Of a stretch of 64,000 bases of DNA, positions 41,789 through 51,900 are shown one piece after another. The stretch comes from Candidatus Kapaibacterium sp. GTDB lineage: Bacteria > Bacteroidota > Ignavibacteria > Kapaibacteriales > UBA7675. Location of the stretch: the NCBI GenBank assembly GCA_028284775.1, contig JANQRB010000018.1:54966-118965 (forward strand). Direction: 5' to 3'. The position numbers and the translations under genes are program-made. The notes under the pieces were generated by a model. That model was not told the DNA's origin. It ran no database searches and saw only the letters and a list, made by a program, of their open reading frames with translations. Position 1 is the first letter of the stretch, and every line of letters begins with the position of its first letter.

Positions 41789-42823
41789 ATGGGAAGCACA
41801 TACACCTTGATAACTGGCGCCAATGGCGAAATTGGCCACGGCCTGGTCGACGAAATCGCGAGCGACGACAAGAGTGACACCCGTGTTATTGCGGTGGATC
41901 TGCACCCGCTGCATCCGAAACTTGCTGCGCGTTGCAGTCATGAGATTCAAGGAGATATCACCGATCCCAAGGTAGTGGCGCAACTGGAGCACTTTCCTAT
42001 TACCGAGATCTATCACCTGGCGGCCTTGTTATCCTCCGGCGCCGAGAAATTCCCCGAACGGGCCCACTATGTGAATGTCGACGGAACGCTGGGCTTGCTG
42101 GAAATGGCGCGGCGAATCGGTAAGCGCGAGCAGACGGCCGTCAGATTTCTCTTTCCGAGCTCGATTGCCGTGTATGGCATCGACTCGCTTGAACAGAAGG
42201 ACGCCGCCGGCGCTGTCGCCGAAAACGCCTGGAATACGCCTGTTACGATGTACGGCATCAATAAACTGTACTGCGAGCAACTCGGAAACTACTACAGCCG
42301 GCACTACATGCGTCTTGCCGAGTCGCGCGAGAGCGGTTACGTCGACTTCCGCGCGCTCCGCTTCCCGGGGTTGATATCGGCATTTACGGTTCCGAGCGGC
42401 GGCACCAGCGATTATGCCTCGGAAATGATTCACGCCGCGGCGCAGGGCAAGCCCTATCAGTGTTTTGTGCGCGAATCGACGCGGATTCCCTTTATGGCCA
42501 TGCCCGATGCCATCCGTGCCCTGCGTGAACTGGCCGCGGCACCCGGAGAGTCGCTCACACGCGCCGCCTATAATATCGGCGCCTTTGCTCCCAGCGCCGC
42601 TGAGTTTCAGGCGAAGGTGCAGCGGGAGTTTCCGGCCGCCGAGTTAAGTTATGAGCCGCATGTCAAGCGCCAGGCAATCGTTGACACATGGCCTGCGCAG
42701 GTCGATGACTCGGCAGCAGCGCGGGACTGGCAGTGGCGCGCCGAGCTCGATTTCGATACAACCTTCCATGAATACCTGATGCCTAATATCATCAGGCACT
42801 ACCATTTGGCGAATGAAGCCTAG
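41789..42823 (+). CDS. SDR-type L-threonine 3-dehydrogenase
   Basis: Extended short-chain dehydrogenase of 344 residues, of the kind that oxidises threonine to 2-amino-3-ketobutyrate with NAD. NAD loop ITGANGEIGHGLV, FPSSIAVYG, catalytic Tyr/Lys in MYGINKLYCEQLGNYY, FRALRFPGLISA and the closing TWPAQVDDSAAARDWQWRAELDFD, a stretch typical of SDR threonine dehydrogenases. Start at 41789 is where the Rossmann fold begins; the frame extends to 41645 but without family match. A TATTTTTG box at 41720-41727 may be its -7 element. Confidence 0.85.
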   Translation: MGSTYTLITGANGEIGHGLVDEIASDDKSDTRVIAVDLHPLHPKLAARCSHEIQGDITDPKVVAQLEHFPITEIYHLAALLSSGAEKFPERAHYVNVDGTLGLLEMARRIGKREQTAVRFLFPSSIAVYGIDSLEQKDAAGAVAENAWNTPVTMYGINKLYCEQLGNYYSRHYMRLAESRESGYVDFRALRFPGLISAFTVPSGGTSDYASEMIHAAAQGKPYQCFVRESTRIPFMAMPDAIRALRELAAAPGESLTRAAYNIGAFAPSAAEFQAKVQREFPAAELSYEPHVKRQAIVDTWPAQVDDSAAARDWQWRAELDFDTTFHEYLMPNIIRHYHLANEA

Positions 42824-42948
42824 GTCAATCTTCCATGACCTGCGTCTTTTGCGGCCTGGCCGAGACATTGCCGGTGCCATCCAAGCAGGCGGCGGATTGA
42901 TTCGTCCTACTGCGAAAATCTGATTCCACAAGATCGAAAGGCTTGCCG

Positions 42949-45030
42949 ATGTCCGCCGTCCACAGCAATGAACTGGCCAAAGAGAAGTCGCCCTATCTGC
43001 TTCAGCATGCGCATAATCCCGTGCAATGGCGAGCCTGGACCGAGGAGGCTTTTGCCGAGGCTAAACGGCAAGACAAGCCGGTATTTCTCAGCATCGGATA
43101 CTCGACCTGTCATTGGTGCCATGTGATGGAGCGCGAATCATTCGAAAATGAAGCGATCGCCGACCTTTTGAATGAACATTTTGTTGCTATAAAAGTCGAC
43201 CGCGAAGAACGTCCCGATATCGATGCCGTCTACATGGAAGTCTGTCAGATTGCGACGGGCCACGGTGGCTGGCCCCTATCTGCCTTCCTGACGCCGGCGA
43301 AAGAGCCGTTTTTTGTGGGGACGTATTTTCCGCCCGAGGATCGCCACGGCCGGCCCGGCTTTTCCACTGTTCTGCAGCAAATTGCGGCTGTCTGGCGGCA
43401 GGACCGGCAGCGTCTTGATCGTTCCGCCGCGGCGCTGATGGAGCATTTGCGCGAGGCCGCCGAGAGCGAACGACAACAATTGCCCGACGCGATTTTCACC
43501 GATGCCTGCAACCAGTATGCGCAGAACTTCGACAAGGAACGCGGTGGTTTCGGCAGCCGACCCAAGTTTCCCTCCCCGCAAAATCTACTTTTTCTCTTGC
43601 GCCAATACAAACGCAGCTCGGATTCATCCTTGTTGCACATGGTCGAATCCACATTGCGCGCGCTGCGCTACGGCGGCATATACGATCACATCGGCTTCGG
43701 CTTTCATCGTTACAGTACCGATGCCGACTGGTTGCTGCCGCACTTTGAAAAGATGCTCTATGATCAGGCAATGCTGCTGATGGCCTATACGGAATGCTGG
43801 CTGCTCACGAAGGACGATCTCTACAGGCAAACGGCCGAAGAAATCGTCGCCTATGTTTTCCGCGACATGACCGATCAGCTCGGCGGATTCTACTCAGCCG
43901 AAGATGCCGACAGCGAAGGACAGGAAGGTAAGTTCTATGTATGGACTTTCGAAGAGCTTGAAGAGTGTTTGCCGCCGGAAGATTTTAGTCTCTTTGCAGC
44001 TTTGTACGGCATCGAGCCTGATGGCAATTTCGAAGAAGAGGCGACCCGACAGCCAACGGGTGAAAATATCCCGCACCTCGCCTGTTCGGTAGCCGACTTT
44101 GCCCGGAAGCGGGAGCAAGAGCCCGGCACGCTTATTCAACGCAATGAAGAAATTCGGCGTCGGCTCTTTGCGCTGCGTGAAGAGCGTATTCACCCCGGTA
44201 AAGACGACAAAATACTGACAGACTGGAACGGCCTGATGATCGCCGCGCTCGCGATCGCCGGCCGGGCTTTTGGTGCAAGCCATTACATCGAAGCAGCGGA
44301 CAAAGCCTGGCGATTCATTCAATCGGCCCTGCGCGATGAGAGCGGACGGCTCTTGCATCGTTACCGGGATGGCGACGCTGCAATCCCAGCATTTCTGGAT
44401 GATTATGCTTTTGTGGCTTGGGGAGCCTGGGAACTGTACCAGGCAACCGGTCAGCCGCGCTACTTGCGGGCGACACAATCGCTCGCCGATGAAATGCTGC
44501 TGCTCTTTGGTCAGGAGGAGCGGGGAGGTTTTACGATGAGCGCGGCCGATAACGAAAAATTGATCAGCAGCAGCAGAACAGCCTATGACGGCGCGATTCC
44601 TTCCGGTAATTCCGTCGCGGCCTTCCTTTTGGCGAAGCTTGGAAAACTGCTGTCGAGGGATCAGTACCTTGAGGTCTCTTTGCGCAGCATCGAGAGCTTT
44701 GCCGAGGAGATCCGCCGCTATCCGATGGGTTTTGGTATGATGCTTATGGCTTTCGATCTGCACCGCGGCAGCACCGCCGAAATTGTCCTGGCGGGCGAGA
44801 GCGGCACGGCACAATATCAGGATCTGAAAACGGTGCTGGACGAGCGCTATCTGCCCTTTGCGGTCGTCGTCGTGAACGATTCTTCCGAAGTCCTCGAGGA
44901 TCTGGTTGAGTCAACTGCTTATCAGACGGCTCTCGACGGTCGGGCAACCATCTATCTCTGCGAAAACTATAGCTGCCAGGCGCCGATCCAGGAGCTCGCT
45001 GCGCTGCGAGAGGCACTGTCCCGCATGTAG
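42949..45030 (+). CDS. YyaL/SSP411-type thioredoxin-domain protein
   Basis: 693 residues. The N-terminal thioredoxin-like domain (DUF255) opens with [19 protein letters not shown] and has the active-site-like [14 protein letters not shown] and [11 protein letters not shown]. An (alpha/alpha)6-type domain follows ([56 protein letters not shown]). The family is widespread but poorly understood. An ATG at 42949 with AAAGG before it is the start. Complete, with no damage seen. Confidence 0.93.
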   Translation: MSAVHSNELAKEKSPYLLQHAHNPVQWRAWTEEAFAEAKRQDKPVFLSIGYSTCHWCHVMERESFENEAIADLLNEHFVAIKVDREERPDIDAVYMEVCQIATGHGGWPLSAFLTPAKEPFFVGTYFPPEDRHGRPGFSTVLQQIAAVWRQDRQRLDRSAAALMEHLREAAESERQQLPDAIFTDACNQYAQNFDKERGGFGSRPKFPSPQNLLFLLRQYKRSSDSSLLHMVESTLRALRYGGIYDHIGFGFHRYSTDADWLLPHFEKMLYDQAMLLMAYTECWLLTKDDLYRQTAEEIVAYVFRDMTDQLGGFYSAEDADSEGQEGKFYVWTFEELEECLPPEDFSLFAALYGIEPDGNFEEEATRQPTGENIPHLACSVADFARKREQEPGTLIQRNEEIRRRLFALREERIHPGKDDKILTDWNGLMIAALAIAGRAFGASHYIEAADKAWRFIQSALRDESGRLLHRYRDGDAAIPAFLDDYAFVAWGAWELYQATGQPRYLRATQSLADEMLLLFGQEERGGFTMSAADNEKLISSSRTAYDGAIPSGNSVAAFLLAKLGKLLSRDQYLEVSLRSIESFAEEIRRYPMGFGMMLMAFDLHRGSTAEIVLAGESGTAQYQDLKTVLDERYLPFAVVVVNDSSEVLEDLVESTAYQTALDGRATIYLCENYSCQAPIQELAALREALSRM

Positions 45031-45150
45031 TTAAAAGCGGTTTCACAAAGACCTGTTTTCACGTATTTTGCGGATGTTACATTCAGATCGGGTCAATCAT
45101 AATAAGATTCCGTCCCTTATCGCCGGGAGCGGAGCTCCGTAGCAGACAAG

Positions 45151-46053
45151 ATGCCTATGTTCAATGAGATTGTGGCCTGGAGCCTGCCCTTTGTTCCGAA
45201 AGCAATCGTCAGAATCGTCGCCCAGCGTTACATCGCGGGAGAAACACTTCAAGATGCCATTGCGACCGTGGGCAATCTCAACCGGAATCGCGCCAGCGCC
45301 ACGGTGGATGTGCTGGGAGAGTTTGTCGAGTCGCGTCAGCAGGCTGAGCACGAGACACGCAGCGGCCTGGCGGTTCTCGACGCCATCGCACATAACAATC
45401 TGCATGCCGGTCTTTCGGTGAAACTGACTTCGCTGGGGCTGGGCATTGACGAAGATTTCTGTTATCGCAACCTGCGGTCACTGACCGAGCGCGCCCGCGA
45501 TCACAAGCGCTTCATTCGCATCGATATGGAAAACTCGCCTTATACGACGGCCACCCTGCAGCAGTATCGGCGTTTGCGTGATGATGGTTTTGACAATGTG
45601 GGTGTTGTTATCCAGGCCTATATGCGACGTAGCGAAGACGATATCCGCGCACTGGCCGAGCTGGGGGCTTCCGTACGATTGTGTAAGGGTATTTATGACG
45701 AGTCGCCGGAGATAGCTTTTAAGGAACGTGATGAGATCCGTGACAACTTTATGCGCTTGCTGCGACTCTTGTTCGAGCTCGATATGTTTGCCGGTATTGC
45801 GACGCATGACAAAGTATTGCTGGACGGGGCGCGGCAGCTGATCGAAGAGACCAAGCGTCCCGCCGACCGCTACGAATTTCAAATGCTCCTTGGCGTATGC
45901 GAGAATCTGCGCAGCGAAATAATTGCTCAAGGCTTCAAAATGCGTGTCTACGTGCCCTTCGGCAGCGACTGGTACGGTTATTCGCTCCGGCGTCTGCGCG
46001 AAAATCCTCAGATGGCCGGCCATGTACTACGCGCTTTTTTCACGGGTAAATAG
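45151..46053 (+). CDS. proline dehydrogenase
   Basis: FAD-dependent enzyme that oxidises proline to pyrroline-5-carboxylate. A 300-residue stand-alone ProDH barrel: GLSVKLTSLGLGID, IRIDMENSPYTTATLQQYRRL, VGVVIQAYMRRSEDD, VRLCKGIYDESPEIAF, IATHDK, FQMLLGV and the substrate-site RVYVPFGSDWYGYSLRRLRENPQ. A P5C dehydrogenase is not adjacent; the aldehyde dehydrogenase at 52958 is a possible but unproven partner. Confidence 0.93.
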   Translation: MPMFNEIVAWSLPFVPKAIVRIVAQRYIAGETLQDAIATVGNLNRNRASATVDVLGEFVESRQQAEHETRSGLAVLDAIAHNNLHAGLSVKLTSLGLGIDEDFCYRNLRSLTERARDHKRFIRIDMENSPYTTATLQQYRRLRDDGFDNVGVVIQAYMRRSEDDIRALAELGASVRLCKGIYDESPEIAFKERDEIRDNFMRLLRLLFELDMFAGIATHDKVLLDGARQLIEETKRPADRYEFQMLLGVCENLRSEIIAQGFKMRVYVPFGSDWYGYSLRRLRENPQMAGHVLRAFFTGK

Positions 46054-46089
46054 GCAAAGGCAGGCGGCTGAATACGCTCGCGTGAGAAT

Positions 46090-47055
46090 ATGACCATAAC
46101 AGCCAGATCGATTCGCAGAGCCTTCGAATGGTGTTGCCGCCTTTCGCGTCGGCAATGGATTGCCTTGAACAGGCGCAACAGCCTCGTCGGCGTCCTTCTT
46201 GCCTTGCTACTGCTGGGGCTTTGGGCCTGCGACCGCCCGCGCGAGGCCGTTTTCAGCGGCGATTCGATTACGATCGCTACTTTCAATATTGCCTGGCTTG
46301 GTGACGGAACAAGGGACCGCTTTGACCGCGAAGAGCATGACTACGAGCTGATTGCCGCCAGTATTCGCGAATGCGGCGCCGACATTCTGGGTATCCAGGA
46401 AGTTGAGAATGCTGCCGCGTTGGAGCGACTTATGCCTTATCTGCCCGGCTTTGCTTATCTGATTTCGAAAGGCGGACGGCAACAGCGGCTGGCGGTATTG
46501 TATCGGGAGTCCATCGATGTCCAATTCGTGGAGGAACTCGACGAGATAGCGATCACGCCTGGATTGCGACCCGGACTGGTCGTCTCTTGCCAGGCGGTTT
46601 CTTTCGATGCCCTGATTCTGCTCGTCCATTACAAATCCAGCTCGCGCTGGGATTCCACGCCCGCCCTGCGCAAACGCAGCTACGAGCTCCGCGAGCGACA
46701 GGCCGCGCTGACCTCGGACTGGGTCGAAAACGCCCTGCAAGGCAGGGAACAGGATATTATCGTGATGGGCGACTTCAATGATTCGCCCGTTGACGACAAT
46801 TCGCCGACGCTGATTCCTTTGCTCGCCAATCCTGCAATAGATTTCATAACCGGCGATCTGATCAGCTGCAAAAATAAGCGTTGGAAAGCTATCGATCATA
46901 TCGTGTTAAGCAAGAGCAGCCAGAAGCGTCTGATCGACGGTAGTGTTGGAATGATTAATTTGTTTTATCAACACGGTCGGAAAACAGCGGCCCGCATTTC
47001 CGATCACTGTCCGGTAATCGCCCGATTGAACGTAGCATTGCCTGATAATGATTGA
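46090..47055 (+). CDS. endonuclease/exonuclease/phosphatase-family lipoprotein
   Basis: 321 residues. A basic opening precedes a hydrophobic stretch ending in a lipobox (LLLLGLWACDRP), so the protein is probably lipid-anchored. The DNase-I-like (EEP) fold has ITIATFNIAWLGDG, ILGIQEVEN, VIMGDFNDSP and the closing RISDHCPVIARL, with the metal-binding Glu and catalytic His/Asp in place. The substrate may be nucleic acid or a phosphoester. It lies between proline dehydrogenase and the pseudouridine synthase in a compact same-strand run. Confidence 0.85.
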   Translation: MTITARSIRRAFEWCCRLSRRQWIALNRRNSLVGVLLALLLLGLWACDRPREAVFSGDSITIATFNIAWLGDGTRDRFDREEHDYELIAASIRECGADILGIQEVENAAALERLMPYLPGFAYLISKGGRQQRLAVLYRESIDVQFVEELDEIAITPGLRPGLVVSCQAVSFDALILLVHYKSSSRWDSTPALRKRSYELRERQAALTSDWVENALQGREQDIIVMGDFNDSPVDDNSPTLIPLLANPAIDFITGDLISCKNKRWKAIDHIVLSKSSQKRLIDGSVGMINLFYQHGRKTAARISDHCPVIARLNVALPDND

Positions 47056-47073
47056 AACGACCAAAGGATTGCC

Positions 47074-47850
47074 ATGAAAAAATCTCATTATCCGGCGGTA
47101 CTATTTGAAGACGAGCACGTGCTTGTTCTCAACAAAGAGGCAGGAACGCTGACTATTCCCGATCGTTACGATCAGGAGCTTGCTAATCTCAAGTCGATGC
47201 TGAAAGCGCGCTACGGCGATATTTTCGTCGTCCACCGGCTGGATCGCGATACCAGCGGCGCAATCCTGTTCGCCAAAACCGCCGAAGCTCACAAAACGCT
47301 CAACCGCCAGTTCCAGCAGCGAACGGTAGGAAAAATTTACCACGCTATCCTGGCGGGCGTCGTACAGCAGGACGAAATTCCAATCGATATTCCCTTGATG
47401 CCGCATCCGAAAATCAAGGGGCTGATGGCGCCTTCGGTGCGTGGTAAAGAGTCGCTGACCATTGTCCGGCCACTTCAGCGCTTTCGCATGGCAACACTGG
47501 CGGAGTGCGACATGCGCAGCGGTCGTCAACACCAGATTCGGGTCCACTGCGCCGCGATCGGCCATCCTTTGCTCGTCGACGCGGAGTACGGCCGCAGCGA
47601 GGGATTCATGCTGTCGAGCATCAAACGCCGCTACAACCTCGCCAAAAACACGGAGGAGCGTCCACTGATCGCCCGCAATACGCTTCACTCGTATCGGCTG
47701 GAATTCACCCATCCCTTCACCGGCGAAACCCTGCGCTTTGAAGCCGCCTACCCGAAAGATTTTCGCGCCACCCTGCAGGTACTGGCGAAATATGCGAAAC
47801 AGTACCAGCCTGCCGACTGGACCGGCCATTGGCGCGAGCTGGCGGATTAG
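47074..47850 (+). CDS. RluA-family RNA pseudouridine synthase
   Basis: 258 residues without an S4 domain. The catalytic Asp is in VHRLDRDTSGAILFAKT; other family blocks are LVLNKEAGTLTIPDR near the start, GKIYHAILAG, and GRQHQIRVHCAAIGHPLLVDAEYG. It modifies uridines in rRNA or tRNA; the exact site is unknown. AAAGGA precedes the ATG. Confidence 0.92.
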   Translation: MKKSHYPAVLFEDEHVLVLNKEAGTLTIPDRYDQELANLKSMLKARYGDIFVVHRLDRDTSGAILFAKTAEAHKTLNRQFQQRTVGKIYHAILAGVVQQDEIPIDIPLMPHPKIKGLMAPSVRGKESLTIVRPLQRFRMATLAECDMRSGRQHQIRVHCAAIGHPLLVDAEYGRSEGFMLSSIKRRYNLAKNTEERPLIARNTLHSYRLEFTHPFTGETLRFEAAYPKDFRATLQVLAKYAKQYQPADWTGHWRELAD

Positions 47851-47966
47851 GCGCCGGCCACGAAGTGTTGACTCATTCGAATACCGGCAGGAAGCCGCGC
47901 AGGGAGCGCAAACAATAGGCCGACGATCTGTCGGCTGACAGTTCAATGTTCCAAGGAGTGATATTG

Positions 47967-48557
47967 TTGGAGACTGGAAAGCCAGCTAAACATACCCTGA
48001 TTGTCGGCGGTAGCGGAATGCTGTCAGAGGTCGCGCTGCACTGCGCTCGGGAAGGGCAAATCGTCACGGTCATTGCTCGCGGAATACCCGCGCTGCAGGC
48101 TCTCGCTGACGCGGCTGTCGACTGCCGGGGACGGATTCTGCCCCTGGCGCTTGATTATCGGGACGGACAGGCCCTGGTGGCGGGTATACGCAATGCAATT
48201 GCCGAACACGGCCCTATCCTGAATGCTGTTTGCTGGATCCATTCGACGGCTCCTGACGCGCCGCTTCAGGTCGCCGCTTCGATCGGGAAGTGGAATCAGG
48301 GCCAATCGTGTCGATATTTCGATGTATTGGGCAGCGCTGCCGCTTCACCGGCCGCAAGAGGCGATAAACGACGACAGCTCATTGCACAAATCACAAATAT
48401 CCTGTACCGGAGCATTGTATTGGGTTTTGTCCGTGAGAAGGGATTCTCGCGCTGGCTCACCCATCGGGAAATTGCCGGCGGGCTTATCGGGGCGCTGAAG
48501 GATGACCGTACTGAAATGATTATCGGCCAGGTGGAGCCCTGGCGACTGCGTCCCTGA
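47967..48557 (+). CDS. small Rossmann-fold short-chain-dehydrogenase-like protein
   Basis: About 196 residues. The nucleotide-binding glycine loop HTLIVGGSGMLSEVAL is clear; AREGQIVTVIAR and ILPLALDYRDGQALVAGI follow as in SDR proteins, but the Tyr-x3-Lys active site is not visible, so it may bind a nucleotide without classical dehydrogenase activity. AAGGAG at 47953-47958 points to a TTG start at 47967 (or 47964); an ATG at 47946 lies ahead of that site. It ends 10 bases from the convergent glgA. Confidence 0.75.
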   Translation: METGKPAKHTLIVGGSGMLSEVALHCAREGQIVTVIARGIPALQALADAAVDCRGRILPLALDYRDGQALVAGIRNAIAEHGPILNAVCWIHSTAPDAPLQVAASIGKWNQGQSCRYFDVLGSAAASPAARGDKRRQLIAQITNILYRSIVLGFVREKGFSRWLTHREIAGGLIGALKDDRTEMIIGQVEPWRLRP

Positions 48558-48567
48558 ACTACGCCGG

Positions 48568-50040
48568 CTAGCGAATTTTGGCCAGCGCCCACTCGAAGAC
48601 CTTAATGTAGTTTTCAGCTGAGCGCGTCGATGAATTGTCTGCCTGCATCCCGTTCTGAATGATCCGTTTCCAGAGTGCTTTGTCATAGTAGGCGGCGATA
48701 GCGCGACGCAGGGCGGCTTCCAATTCATGAGGATTCGGGTTGTCGAAGACAAAGCCATTGCCTTGCAAGGTAGTCGGATCGAACTCCTGTACGGTATCGG
48801 CCAGACCGCCGGTGGCGCGAACGAGGGGCACCGTGCCGTATTTCAGGCTGTACATCTGATTGAGGCCACAGGGTTCGAAGCGGGAAGGCATCAGGAAGAT
48901 ATCGGCTGCGGCTTCGATTTTATGCGAGATTTCTTCGTCGTAGCCGATTTTTATCAGGCTTCGCGGATAGTATTTCTGGCTGAGGTGACGGAAAAAGTCC
49001 TCATAGTTTGCGGCCCCGCTACCGAGCAGCGCAAAGCGCAAGGGATAGCTATTCAGAAGGTGCTCGATAATCTCCTGCACCAGATCGATCCCTTTTTGAT
49101 CCGTCAGGCGCGAAATCATTCCTATCAGCGGCATATCTGAGTACAACTCCGACTCCGGCACCTTGGAGCGGCGCAGAAATTCAAGCTTGTTGGTCTGTTT
49201 ATTTTCCAGTGATTCTGCCGTATAGTTGGCGTAAATCAGCGGATCGGTCTCCGGGTTCCAGACCTGGTAGTCAACGCCGTTCAGGATTCCGACCAGGTCT
49301 GCGCTCTTTTCATTGAGAACGTCCTGCAAGCCGTGGCCTTGGTCCGTGTACCGAATTTCCATCGCGTAGCGCGGGCTGACGGTCGTGACCTTGTCGGCAA
49401 ACAGTATACCGACTTTCAGCATATTGACGGCGCCGCGAAATTCGAACCAGCTCAGAGGATAGAATTGGTCAAGACCGATTTGAGCCAGGTATAGTAAATG
49501 TTCGGCCCCGTAGATACCCTGAAAGGCCATATTGTGAATTGCCTGGACGCCCGCCGTGTGGGCGAAGTACTCATCGCGGCGATAGTGAATTTTCAGAAAG
49601 GCCATGGCAAAGGCCGTGTGGTAGTCGTTGGAAAGCACCACATCCGGCCGAAAGTCCAGGGCTCGCAGCGTTTCAAAAATGGCGCGACTGAAAAAAATGA
49701 AACGGCGGTCGTTATCGTGAAAACCGTCGGGATCGCCGTAGATTCCGTGGCGATCGAAATAGTCGGCGGATTCAAGAAAATAAACCGGGACCGACGACCC
49801 GGGCAGGACGGCGCGCCACAACTGCGCATACTCAACCCAGGAACCGATCGGCACCGAAATGGTGATGTTCAGCGGTTCCAGCTTATATTTTTGGCTATCG
49901 ATATGACCATACTTGGGCATTATAACGATGGCAGAGTGCCCGGCCTTGGCCCACTCTTTGGGTAAATAGCCCGAGACATCGGCCAGACCGCCGGCTTTGG
50001 CGAATGGAAATACTTCTGCGGATGCGAGGACGATATTCAT
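48568..50040 (-). CDS. glgA: glycogen synthase (ADP-glucose type)
   Basis: GT5 enzyme extending alpha-1,4-glucan from ADP-glucose. N-terminal KAGGLADVSGYLPKEWAKAGH (the KxGGL motif binding the donor), HNMAFQGIYG, a starch-synthase catalytic domain, and the C-domain with LIGMISRLTDQKGIDLV, FLMPSRFEPCGLNQMYSLKYGTVPLVRATGGLADTV. Length 490 is normal. With the GH57 enzyme at 54611 it suggests an alpha-glucan storage pathway, though the two are not one operon. Confidence 0.95.
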   Translation of the reverse strand: MNIVLASAEVFPFAKAGGLADVSGYLPKEWAKAGHSAIVIMPKYGHIDSQKYKLEPLNITISVPIGSWVEYAQLWRAVLPGSSVPVYFLESADYFDRHGIYGDPDGFHDNDRRFIFFSRAIFETLRALDFRPDVVLSNDYHTAFAMAFLKIHYRRDEYFAHTAGVQAIHNMAFQGIYGAEHLLYLAQIGLDQFYPLSWFEFRGAVNMLKVGILFADKVTTVSPRYAMEIRYTDQGHGLQDVLNEKSADLVGILNGVDYQVWNPETDPLIYANYTAESLENKQTNKLEFLRRSKVPESELYSDMPLIGMISRLTDQKGIDLVQEIIEHLLNSYPLRFALLGSGAANYEDFFRHLSQKYYPRSLIKIGYDEEISHKIEAAADIFLMPSRFEPCGLNQMYSLKYGTVPLVRATGGLADTVQEFDPTTLQGNGFVFDNPNPHELEAALRRAIAAYYDKALWKRIIQNGMQADNSSTRSAENYIKVFEWALAKIR

Positions 50041-50126
50041 AGACAGTCATATACTCATTGATTAAAAACGATGCTTGCGCGTAGGGCAATCGACAATGGG
50101 CGCTTCAAGTTCGGCAATTCAAGAGA

Positions 50127-50987
50127 TCATGAGTCTGGCGGGCAAACATAGGTTTGCGGACCGTCAAATCCCTGAGCTGCCGCTTCGGCCCGAGTCTGTG
50201 TTGCAAAAAACGCAAATACGGCTGAACCGCTGCCGCTCATCAAGGCAAACGAAGCGCCGGCATCATACAGCTGATGTTTGATCGCTGCGATCTGGGGATA
50301 GCTATGCATCACCACTTCTTCAAAGTCATTCCTGAGATGGCGGCGCATCGACTGCGGTTCCGACAGTCCACGCTGCACAATCGCCTTAAAGTCACTGGCG
50401 GACTTCGCTTTGCTCATCCTGATTTCGCGATACGCCCAGGCCGTCGAGATATGAATCGGAGCTACGATCACAGCGGTCCAGAAAGGCAGACGCAAGGGAA
50501 AGAAACTCAGTAGTTCGCCACGACCCCGCCCGACAGCAGCGCCATCGTGCAAAAAGAACGGCACGTCGCTGCCCAGATCCAGCGCCAGCTTGTGCAAGTC
50601 ATGATCGTTGACATCAAGGCGCCAGAGGCTGCGAAGAGCGCGCAGGCATGCCGCCGCATCGCTGCTCCCTCCGCCAAGTCCGGCGCCCGAGGGTATCGAT
50701 TTACGCAGGACAATTCCGACACCGCCGGCAAAGCCGCAGAAAGTCCGCAGGCATTCCGCTGCTTTGTACACAAGATTCTCTTGGGGAGGAATGTCAAGCG
50801 ATGGGGTGCAGACAAGTTTTATGTTGCCTTCGCCTGAGGTCTGGTCGTCGCTGCTGACCAGGAGGGAATCATGCAGTCGGACTCGCGCGAACACGGTATT
50901 GATGTCATGATAACCGTCCTGACGTTTATTCAGAATTTCAAGGCCGAGATTGATTTTGGCGTATGCCACCGAGGCGATTGCGCGCAT
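50127..50987 (-). CDS. ispE: 4-diphosphocytidyl-2-C-methyl-D-erythritol kinase
   Basis: GHMP kinase of the MEP isoprenoid pathway. Features: AYAKINLGLEILNKRQDGYHDINTVFA at the start, the ATP loop IPSGAGLGGGSSDAAACLRAL, and ALMSGSGSAVFAFF near the end. Length 286 fits. It is followed on the same strand by glgA and divergent from the dolichol-kinase-like gene, 47 bases away. Confidence 0.95.
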   Translation of the reverse strand: MRAIASVAYAKINLGLEILNKRQDGYHDINTVFARVRLHDSLLVSSDDQTSGEGNIKLVCTPSLDIPPQENLVYKAAECLRTFCGFAGGVGIVLRKSIPSGAGLGGGSSDAAACLRALRSLWRLDVNDHDLHKLALDLGSDVPFFLHDGAAVGRGRGELLSFFPLRLPFWTAVIVAPIHISTAWAYREIRMSKAKSASDFKAIVQRGLSEPQSMRRHLRNDFEEVVMHSYPQIAAIKHQLYDAGASFALMSGSGSAVFAFFATQTRAEAAAQGFDGPQTYVCPPDS

Positions 50988-51034
50988 GTACTTTTGATTT
51001 TAACTTCCCACCGGCTTGTTGTAATTTTACAAAA

Positions 51035-51703
51035 ATGCAAAAAAATAACGATATAGAGTACAAACAGGAAGTTTACCGCAAAGGGATTCACCTTCTCTCG
51101 CTGAGCATTCCGATCGTTTATTCCGGCATCGATCGTCTTCTGGCTCTGCAGATTTTGATTCCGATCACGACCATTGCTTTTTTGCTGGATGTGGGTCGAC
51201 GTTTCGTGCCCGTGATCGATGGGCTCATGACACGGTATTTCGGAGGCATGTTGCGGGCGCATGAGCTGGATGAAAATCGCTTTATCCTCAATGGCGCGAC
51301 TTACGTCTTTTTTTCCGCCTGTTTGTGCGTTTTGATCTTTCCCAAACCGATTGCGATCCTCGCTTTTTCCATCCTGATTATTTCCGACATTGCGTCGGCG
51401 CTCTTCGGCCGCCGTTACGGCAAGACGGCCTTTCTGGACAAGAGCCTGGAAGGCACGATGGCATTTTGGCTTTCGGCATTTGTCGTGGTGCTCTGGATCG
51501 GTCTGATAACGTCCGCTCCCTGGCAATTTTATCCTTTGGGAATTGTTGCCTCACTCATAGGCGGCGTTGCCGAAGCCGCATCGATTCGACTGAAACTCGA
51601 CGATAACTTTTCCATCCCAATGAGCGTCGGTATTTCAATGTGGGGATTGTTGCTTTTACTTGATCCAGCTACCCGCGAAACAATCCTGGCCCTATTCTCG
51701 TAG
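51035..51703 (+). CDS. dolichol kinase/SEC59-like CTP-transferring membrane protein
   Basis: 222 residues with about seven membrane segments. KQEVYRKGIHLLSLSIPIVY is the typical opening of dolichol- and phytol-kinase-like proteins; IISDIASALFGRRYGKTAFLDKSLEGTMAFWL corresponds to the CTP-binding 'DA.A...G..G......KSleGt.a' motif of the cytidylyltransferase superfamily. It may phosphorylate a polyprenol with CTP, fitting its position divergent from ispE. I chose the ATG at 51035; the longer frame from 50963 has a non-membrane prefix with no support. Confidence 0.83.
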   Translation: MQKNNDIEYKQEVYRKGIHLLSLSIPIVYSGIDRLLALQILIPITTIAFLLDVGRRFVPVIDGLMTRYFGGMLRAHELDENRFILNGATYVFFSACLCVLIFPKPIAILAFSILIISDIASALFGRRYGKTAFLDKSLEGTMAFWLSAFVVVLWIGLITSAPWQFYPLGIVASLIGGVAEAASIRLKLDDNFSIPMSVGISMWGLLLLLDPATRETILALFS

Positions 51704-51766
51704 GCCCGCAATTCGATTCCGTTTCTGCACCCGGCGAGTGCAAATTTTTCGGTAACCATTTGGAAG

Positions 51767-51900
51767 GTGTTGTGTCTTTAGCAACACGGGCAGGGAGAGA
51801 AGGCTTCAATCGGCGGAGAGGCCGACAAAGGTCACAGCCGCTGTGAATATAGATCCTCGATAAACGAAGGAGCGTGAGACACGCTCCTTCGTTTGTTTAA
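51767..51900 (+). ncRNA. candidate small RNA: three hairpins plus terminator
   Basis: In 134 bases: GTGTTG/CAACAC (51767-51787), TCGGC/GCCGA with loop GGAGAG (51810-51825), the tight TCACAG-CCG-CTGTGA (51832-51846), then the terminator at 51862-51894. It lies 63 bases after the dolichol-kinase-like gene, so it could be that mRNA's processed 3' end or an independent RNA. No promoter was recognised. Confidence 0.35.
51862..51894 (+). terminator. strong intrinsic terminator hairpin
   Basis: AAACGAAGGAGCGT (51862-51875) pairs perfectly with ACGCTCCTTCGTTT (51881-51894) around a five-base loop, followed by GTTTAA. Fourteen perfect pairs. A smaller AAAGCT/AGCTTT hairpin with TTTTT follows at once (51899-51918). 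Confidence 0.7.

Noticed and set aside
43894..44814. 306-codon minus-strand ORF opposite the YyaL-type gene
   Set aside because: Shadow of a complete, conserved protein on the plus strand.
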